NCBI GenBank assembly: GCA_009823505.1
Contig: VZQC01005585.1
Span: 851,006 to 915,005, forward strand
From: Rhizomys pruinosus
Taxonomy: Eukaryota; Chordata; Mammalia; Rodentia; Spalacidae
Reading direction: 5' to 3'
DNA length: 64,000 nucleotides
Part shown: piece by piece, positions 57,752 to 64,000 of the stretch
Layout of the letters: each line of letters begins with the position of its first letter
How positions within the stretch are numbered: position 1 is the first letter of the stretch
The notes under the pieces: generated by a model
Seen by the model: only the letters and a program-made list of their open reading frames with translations
Databases searched by the model: none
What the model was told of the DNA's origin: nothing
Position numbers and translations under genes: made by a program

Positions 57752-58023
57752 AGAAATGTAAAACCCGGGGCTGGAGAGATGGCCTAGTGGTTAATAGCAC
57801 CGACTGCTCTTGCAGAGGACTCAGGTTTGATCTCCAGCACCCACATGGCGGCTGAGAACCGTCTGTAACTCCAATTCCAGGAGAACTCCAGTTCCAGGGG
57901 AATCCGACACCCTCTTTTGACCTCCATGGCATTGCACACACGGGTGCACAAACCTGAATGCAGACAGTACATTCATACACAAAAATAAATAAATAAAAAT
58001 TAAAAAAAAGAAATGTAAAACCC
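57752..58023 (+). mobile_element. Young B3 SINE with 15-bp TSD
   Basis: Body at 57767-58008, flanked by perfect AGAAATGTAAAACCC. Head GGCCTAGTGGTTAATAGC, B box AGGTTTGATCTCCAGC, and the doubled AACTCCA motif are present. Confidence 0.97.
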
Positions 58024-58329
58024 ACAAAGCCTCGTAAGTGTTCTCTGATGTGCAAGGGTGTATTGACATACACAAGACTACTACCAGTGGCTACGTCCTC
58101 AAAATGGAGGGATTTCTCATCCTTCCAGTAATAAACCACCAATAGCTCTTCAGTAAGGGTTAGGACCTGGAGATCATCTAAGCCATCTGTGTCAGAATTT
58201 CAGCTGACTTGATTTTGTGTATTTCAATGGTTTGTTAGAACTATACTAAACATATTTCTTCATTTAAAGTAGGTGGTATGTTATGGAAATATTTTTTTTC
58301 TCAAAGTGGAATTATTGTGACTATTATTA

Positions 58330-58482
58330 CTATTTAGTCTTTTTGAGACAGGATCTCCCTGTAGCTTCAGCTGGCCTGGATTTGCTCATATAGACCAGGC
58401 TGGCCTTGAACTCACAGAGATCTGCCTGCCTCTACCTCCAAAATTCTGGTGTTAAAGGCATTAACCACCACACCCAGCAAAG
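58330..58482 (-). mobile_element. B1 SINE, antisense
   Basis: B1 complement with CTTTTTGAGACAGGATCTCC and AGGCTGGCCTTGAACTCACA. AAAGTGGA-type sequence on both sides is a likely short target duplication. Confidence 0.93.
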
Positions 58483-58491
58483 TGGATAATT

Positions 58492-58688
58492 TTTAAATTT
58501 TTAGTTTATTTTTGTTTTATGTGTATGGGTCTTTGTCTGCATATATTTAAGTGAACCTCTGCATACAGTGCCCTCAGAGACCAGAAGAGAGCATCAGATC
58601 CTCTGAAAGTGGAGTTGCTGATGGCTGTTCGCTGCCATAAGCCCGTGTCCTCTGTAAGAACAGCCAGTGCTCTTAACCATTGCCCAAA
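58492..58688 (-). mobile_element. B3-type SINE, antisense, old
   Basis: TTTGTTTTATGTGTATGGGT tail side, body GATCCTCTGAAAGTGGAGTT, head complement GTGCTCTTAACCATTGCCCA. Confidence 0.87.
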
Positions 58689-58717
58689 ATTTAAGTAAAA
58701 AGTTTAAGAAAGTAAAT

Positions 58718-58869
58718 TCAGTTAGGCATCATGGTGCACACCTTTAATCCCAAAACTCAACAGGTAGAGACAGGTGGATCTCTATGAGATTGAGACGAAT
58801 TTGGTCTACATATCAAGTTACAGGCCATCTGGGGCTACAGGGATACCCTATTTCAGAAAGAAAAAAAAA
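58718..58869 (+). mobile_element. B1 SINE, moderately old
   Basis: GGCATCATGGTGCACACCTT through CATCTGGGGCTACAGGG, with a short A-rich tail and scattered substitutions. Confidence 0.92.
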
Positions 58870-58923
58870 CACCTAATTAAATAAATACCTAAATAAATAA
58901 TGAAAAGAAACTGAAATCACATT

Positions 58924-58965
58924 TGAGGAGAGAGAGTGTGTGTGAAAGAGAGAGAAGAAAGAGAT
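58924..58965. repeat. GA-rich simple repeat
   Basis: GAGAGAGA/GTGTGTG/AAAGAGAGAG purine-rich tract. Confidence 0.85.
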
Positions 58966-59339
58966 TTGTTATTTTCATTTTTTTCTTCGTAGTCACTGGA
59001 ACAAAAATATTGAAGTGATTGATCTAATCATTTGTAACCTATTAGCAAATTCTGGATTCAACACTTTATATTTTCAATAGAAGATCATTCAAGAAATCTG
59101 AAATATTTTTTATCAATTATATGTGGAAGGACTCTATATGAAGCTTCTAATATGCTCATATGAACTTTAGCTGAAGATTTTCTCATTTTTACTTTGGGAT
59201 TTGTGCCCATAGTGTGATACTGTACAACGAGTGGGGCCATTCCTAGTTCAATGCCCTGAGGCTGTGGTGAGAGCATGCACCCTCACATGAGCCACAGGTC
59301 CCCTCCCGTGGGTAATGGATTTCCACTGCTTCTGACTTT
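58966..59339. other. No recognisable feature upstream of zinc-finger relic
   Basis: AT-rich, with no KRAB-like or promoter sequence that I can identify. Confidence 0.4.
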
Positions 59340-60070
59340 CTTCTCCAGAGTGAATCTTACAGTTTTCAAGGAGAAGAGCTCATCTGCTGGCAAAGGGAAC
59401 TCATAGGGGAGACTGTCACGAGCCTATGTCCATAGTCATTGGGGGAGATCCTTTAGTCATTCTGCATTCTTTAAACAATGTAAGCAAATTCACACTGCAC
59501 AAAAACTGAATGAGTGTCAGCTGTGTGGCAAAGCCCTTAGAAAACATGAGAAAATATTCTCAATGTTGAAGTGCCTTGATCACACTGGTGACTTTTATGT
59601 GGGTTAGAGAATTGACATGAAGAATCTTTGTGGAAAAGCCTTCATTTACCATTGATCCTTTAAAGTACCAGATCAAAATTATACTCTGTAGAAATTATAT
59701 GAATAGCATTTAGCTAGAAAAGCCTATACTACTCTGTCCTTAGATGCCACCAGCAAGTTCAAATAAAAGAGAGAACCCTCAGGTGCTTCATCCAGAATGG
59801 GCACCTACATTGACACCAGCTGTTTACATGGGGCCTGAGGAACTATATAAAGTACAATGATTGTTGGAAGTACTTCACGCAGGAAATGAAACACAACTGA
59901 CATCGAAAACCACATTATAGAGAAAGTCTATGTTTGTAGTCATTATCAGAAGGTTTTCTTTGATAATCTGTCTTTTAAAAAAACATATATAAGAGCTTTC
60001 CCAGACCTGCTGTGATTAATGCATCTCTCAAATCTCACTAAAGAAACGTTTTCAAGCATCAAATATTAAT
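59340..60070 (+). pseudogene. C2H2 zinc-finger protein pseudogene, main part
   Basis: Successive plus-strand segments, in shifting frames, show remnants of Krüppel-type C2H2 fingers. Near 59430-59500 the sequence reads GRSFSHSAFFKQ and KQIHTAQKL, followed by ECQLCGKAL. Then come HTGDFYVG (about 59585-59610), LCGKAFIY (about 59622-59650), YNDCWKYFT (about 59845-59875) and VYVCSHYQKVF (about 59930-59960). These match the finger and linker pattern C-x2-C...H-TGEKPY. Several Cys and His ligands are lost and stops or frameshifts separate the fingers. A functional protein is excluded. No KRAB domain is visible, and I cannot tell a processed copy from a decayed exon. Confidence 0.8.
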
Positions 60071-60074
60071 TAAC

Positions 60075-60600
60075 ACAGAGACCCACAGAGAATAAGAGTG
60101 CAGAGAATAAGAGGATACAGAGCACCTAACCCTGAATAGGACACCTATATGAAACTTATGCCTCCAAATGATCAGGGATCATTGAGAAAGAAGGAGCAGA
60201 AAGATTGTAAGAGCCAGAGGTGTAAATGACCATAGAAAAACAGTTTTCTAGGTAGCCAGGCAGTTACTCCTATGAACTCACAGCAATGGTGACAGCATGC
60301 ACAAGTCCCTTGTATGACCAAACCAGACTAAAACCCCAGAATGGATGTTAGGAGGTGGATGAACAACCCCATTTCTAGATGAGGAACTATTGTCAACTAA
60401 TGGCTGCTGGGAGGAGAAGAGTCACTCTCCTTTAAGGATGATAGTCTTGGTAGGTTGAGCCATCCAATGGATGACTACTTAGGCATATACATACAAATGA
60501 ATATAATATAATGTATGTGTATACATAATAGAGTATATAAAGTTGGCCAGGAGAGGGCATATGGGAGAGGGGATCTAATTGAGATCAAAATATATTATAT
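60075..60600 (+). mobile_element. Lx-like L1 3' UTR, sense, inside zinc-finger relic
   Basis: GATCAGGGATCATTGAGAAAG, GATTGTAAGAGCCAGAGG, CCTATGAACTCACAGCAATG, ACAGCATGCACAAGTCCCTT and AACTAATGGCTGCTGGGAGG are in Lx 3'-UTR order. It ends with ATATATTATATGAAATTCAC and an A-rich stretch. It separates two zinc-finger remnants. Confidence 0.88.
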
Positions 60601-60885
60601 GAAATTCACAAAAACCCAGTTAAAAATCATAGGCAAATTCACACTGGAAAATCAGTCCAGTATGGATTTACTTCAGAGGGGCCTTCAGTCAGGCTGTGGA
60701 TTTAGAACACAAGCATACTGTTAACTAGATCAGTGCCTGGAATGGGAAAGAAAACAAGGAAGGTTTAAAGAATATACTTTGAAGATGTATCTTTTTTGTT
60801 GAAAATGCTGGATAACCAACCTGAGGTACTTATAATGTGTGGCAAGCATTTAACCAGGTAAGGTGTCTTCCCACCCCAGGTGCTA
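60601..60885 (+). pseudogene. C2H2 zinc-finger pseudogene, distal part
   Basis: After the L1 insertion, zinc-finger sequence returns: a linker-like RQIHTGKS near 60613-60640, and MCGKHLTR near 60838-60862 (C-x2-C remnant with GK). It is interpreted as the continuation of the pseudogene at 59340-60070. Confidence 0.6.
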
Positions 60886-62466
60886 GACTTTTAAAATATT
60901 TTTATTTATTTATTATTTTGGCAAGTATTTACAATGAAGGAAATGAGTACTGGGAGGTAGAATGTAGGGAGAAATCACAGTAAGACCTGCAATCAGGAGG
61001 AAATTGTTCTTTAGAAATTTCAGCTTCCCAGTTTTGCCATCTTAAAAAGGTTGGTTCCTTTGGTACTAGTCTAAGAAGAGCTTTCGTGGTGTAATCTCAA
61101 AGTTATTTGTTGTCTAATCTATTATTATAAATTTTTATTTAGTTTCATTCTGATTGAAGAGTTGTGCTTGTATCCATTTTAGATTTTACAATTAATTGAA
61201 TTTTAATTAAATTCCAAATAAGTGATTCATTTTAATGAGTGTCTCATAAGTGCTTGGAAAACAAACTGTGGACTCAGCCTGATAGATGTGAATTGCTGTT
61301 TCTGTCTTGTTCTCTGTCTTTCTCCACCTCTACCTTCCACATACACAAACACCCAGACACAAACACACAACAGTTTCTGGAAACCCTGCACCTGAGCTGG
61401 TAGATTGAGCATTAGTTCCAACCTTCTGATCTTAGAATAAGCTTAGATTTTAAAAGTTACATGTTTGTCCATAGCAAATATGTTGCTTGATTACTAGCCA
61501 TCCTATTTTAAGGACAGAGGCTTGTGCATGCTAACTCCAATGCTTCCTTTTGAATTGTCTTTCCACTATGATTGCTACTACTAGAAGCACCAGGCATACG
61601 TTTTTTTTTTTTTTTCCATTTAGATTCCATAACTTTTTCCACTTGGGGAAGAGGATCATTGCCTGAATTCATTTTAAAATTGAGGCCCGTATTTAGATAT
61701 TCAAAACTGTCATATAATATTCTCAAAATCAGGGTAGTATTCATAGGTCGAGGCCAATTATATTCTCCTACCTTGAACTGTAAATGCAAATTTTACTTGT
61801 AAACTTCCATTTGAGGCTTTGACTCTTACAGAAAATGACTTTCCATGACTTGAACTGGAGAGACCCACATTGCTTCACTTCAGAATCTGCTCTATAAGAG
61901 GTTCTAGAGAATCACAAGCTGCTGTGCTCAATGTTAATTAACCATGTATCAAAATGCAAAAATGGGATTTATTCTTAGTTTCTAATGAGGTCAAAAAGAG
62001 TAGAAGATAGTCAATGAGAATTCTCTTGTGATCAGATACAACATAATTCCTACACTGGCCCTGCAAAGAGATTTCCAGCTTCTAATTCACAGGGCACCAG
62101 AAGAAAAAGATATAAAGAGGAAAGAGAGTTGGACATTCAAGAGGGTAATCTTTGTAAAAAGTGATTGGTATTTTGTGATGCATAGCCTATAGAGGAGGCC
62201 CGCCTCTTTTAATCTCAAGAATATCAAGGGAGGTTTTCAGAAAACAAATCCGAAAATGAGTCACTTTCCTTAGGAGCTTGAGTGAGGGACTATTGATTAG
62301 TACACAATATGCCCAGGAGAAGCAAGAAGCCAAGTGATGCATCTCATGGCAGCCCCATCAAAACTACAATCAGACAATGTCTATCTTTTCCATACTTCAA
62401 ATACACCTGTTCTATGAGGATTAGCAGAAAGGGAATGAATGACTTAGGGTTATCTTACCTGACTAG

Positions 62467-62472
<6 letters not shown>
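60886..62472. other. No recognisable feature
   Basis: AT-rich, including a T-run at 61600-61616. Frames of up to 93 aa (61508-61789, minus) without a domain. Confidence 0.4.

Positions 62473-62511
<39 letters not shown>
62473..62511. repeat. (TA)n microsatellite
   Basis: A pure TA run of about 19-20 units. Confidence 0.98.
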
Positions 62512-62513
<2 letters not shown>

Positions 62514-63334
62514 ACTTGGATAATTGTTGGAATTGTAAAAGAGAACTTGAATAGGCCTAGATTGTTGAGAACTCAAATCTAAAGTGGTACTGGCAGGATA
62601 ACCACAACCAGCCAATTGGGAAGTACCTCAAAGATTTTCAGTAAAAGACCCCAAAGCAGGGAGTGTTCTTCAGAAAACCCCCAGGGTGATTCAGGAAAGC
62701 AAGTCAGTCCTAAACACGGACTGAGCTAAAAGCATATAGGGTCCATCTTACCACTCCCAGGTCAGGGACTGCCTGATGCTCCTTCTTTCTCTGTTTTTCA
62801 GACTTCAGCCAGCACTGGAAGCTGAGAGGATACATTTTGCTATTTTTAAAAATATTCAGTGGATATCTCTAATCTCTCAGAAAGGGGAAAGACAGTGAAT
62901 TTTTATAGTTTTCTCTCCTGTCTGTTTACGTTTCAGACTTTGTAGTGCTTATTTACAGTGTTGCTCCTACATACAAGAATATAGGACATTTCCGTTATTA
63001 CATCCTGGAACTTTATGTAATAAAAGCAAGATATTTAATAGCTATTTTGTAAACAATTATGGGGTATCAAATACAGGCTTTCCAATCTCCTTCTTTCTAT
63101 AGTTTTGTTTATTTTGGCAGATATCAGTATGAATTCCTTCTAAAGACCTAAAATGGTAGCATTTTGAAACTTTAAGTAAATAAAATGAGTATAAATTTAG
63201 TGTATTTATTTAACTAGATATGAACATTAAAGTTTAAAGTTTTTTCTCCGTTCCCCTCTAAATTAGGTTTAGCTGATATCTATATATTTTTTTTTCAATG
63301 TTATTTGGTTTCTTTCTTTTTTATTAGCTGTGTT
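62512..63334. other. No recognisable feature
   Basis: Contains a polypyrimidine tract followed by CAG at about 62779-62803, similar to a splice acceptor, but no coding sequence after it. Confidence 0.4.
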
Positions 63335-63482
63335 TTTTTTTTCTTTTGGAGTATGTATACCATGTGTGTGCCCAAGGCTAGAAGAGGGTATTATACTCCT
63401 TGGAACTGGAGTTCTAGATGGTTGTAAGCTACCACATGGATGCTAGGAACGGCTTTTAACTGCTGAAACATCTTTTCATGCC
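63335..63482 (-). mobile_element. B3-type SINE, antisense, old
   Basis: CTCCTTGGAACTGGAGTTCT, GGTTGTAAGCTACCACATGG and head complement AACATCTTTTCATGCCC. Confidence 0.8.
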
Positions 63483-63496
63483 CAACTTTCCAGATT

Positions 63497-63642
63497 TCTT
63501 TTTTTGAGACAGGGTCTTTCTTTAGTCGTAGCTGGCCTAGAGCTCGCTATGTAGACCAGGCTGGCCTTGAACTCAAAGAGATCCCCCAGCCTCTGCCTCC
63601 TGAGTGCTAGGATTAAAGGTTTGCACCACCAAGCCTGGCCTA
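63497..63642 (-). mobile_element. B1 SINE, antisense
   Basis: TTTTTTTGAGACAGGGTCTT, AGACCAGGCTGGCCTTGAAC and CACCACCAAGCCTGGCC. Confidence 0.94.
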
Positions 63643-63744
63643 AGACAGTTCTTAGCCACCATGTGGGTGCTGGGAATCAAACCCTGGTCCTCTGCAAGAG
63701 CAGTCATTGCTCTTAACCAATGAGCCATCTCTCAAGCCCCCCAG
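63643..63744 (-). mobile_element. B3-type SINE head, antisense, partial
   Basis: CACCATGTGGGTGCTGGGAA, CTCTGCAAGAGCAGTCATTG and AATGAGCCATCTCTCAAGCC are the 5' half of a B3 in reverse. The 3' half is replaced by the adjacent B1. Confidence 0.9.
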
Positions 63745-63894
63745 ATTCTTAATGTACTTTGTTTGGCTTTCTTTGATTTATATTTTTTCTGTGGAACTAT
63801 GCCTTTTTTTCTATTTAATAATTTTGAAGCTTTGAGAATAATTATTACATTTAATTTTTAACATTCTAGTTAAGCATGATTTTATTGCCATTTT

Positions 63895-64000
63895 ATTTTT
63901 TTATTTTTTTAAGATTTTTTTATTGATGCTTTGTGCATTTCATACATCATTTTCCAATTCGGTTCAGCCATATTTCCCTTTCCCTTCCCCCCCGACCCCC
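63895..64000 (-). mobile_element. L1 3' end, antisense, cut by window edge
   Basis: Tail complement (TTTTTTATTGATGCTTTGTG), the conserved TTCATACATCATTTTCCAAT, and the C-rich complement of the 3'-UTR polypurine tract. The rest lies outside the window. Confidence 0.93.

Noticed and set aside
62779..62803. Splice-acceptor-like polypyrimidine tract with CAG
   Set aside because: No coding sequence, donor site or branch context supports an exon.

Overview
The window is nuclear DNA from a muroid rodent. It is a gene-poor, AT-rich intergenic or intronic stretch built almost entirely of nested transposable elements. The evidence is B1 (7SL-derived) and B2/B3-type (tRNA-derived) SINEs, 3' ends of Lx-like LINE-1s, and older mammalian MIR, L2 and L1M relics. 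The B1 and B3 consensus variants differ from the mouse and rat forms I know, so the source is probably a muroid other than house mouse or brown rat. The species cannot be fixed from the sequence. No intact host gene, tRNA, rRNA, CRISPR array or prokaryotic feature is visible. The only gene relic outside transposons is a decayed C2H2 zinc-finger pseudogene near 59.4-60.9 kb.

Layout. 0-2.1 kb: a sense L1 3' end, then an antisense L1 3' end split by a nested, 5'-inverted L1. 3.3-7.5 kb: two stacked antisense L1s with six B1/B3 insertions. 7.7-10.9 kb: scattered SINEs, a (GT)n tract and unique sequence. 11.0-14.6 kb: one TSD-flanked antisense L1 that keeps a 5' UTR, ORF1 and a 3' end but lacks most of ORF2. 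14.7-28.8 kb: MIR, B1, B3, an antisense L1, an antisense Lx-like 3' UTR, a possible ERV LTR and a sense Lx-like 3' UTR, with long unannotated stretches. 28.8-40.4 kb: an L1 agglomerate with stacked antisense 3' ends, an inverted ORF2 block, a 1.1-kb composite element, and an L1 5' half ending in a tandem-monomer 5' UTR. 40.4-51.1 kb: mostly unique, with a few SINEs and a second copy of the composite element at 44.1-45.0 kb. 51.1-55.7 kb: relics of MIR, L2 (holding a 571-bp assembly gap) and L1M. 55.8-58.9 kb: a SINE cluster. 59.3-60.9 kb: the zinc-finger pseudogene split by an Lx-like insertion. 60.9-64.0 kb: unique sequence, a pure (TA)n tract, SINEs and an L1 3' end cut by the window edge.

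How the parts relate. L1 reverse transcriptase and endonuclease are the presumed source of nearly every insertion, since many SINE and L1 copies have A-rich tails and 11-18-bp target-site duplications. The young B3 copies keep recognisable RNA polymerase III A and B boxes and share an internal duplication that older copies lack. All L1 ORFs seen are broken, so nothing here is an autonomous element. The most unusual items are two TSD-flanked copies of a composite retroelement with an L1-type 3' end and an unrecognised body, a B3 subfamily marked by the internal duplication, a monomeric L1 promoter, and the internally deleted ORF1-bearing L1.
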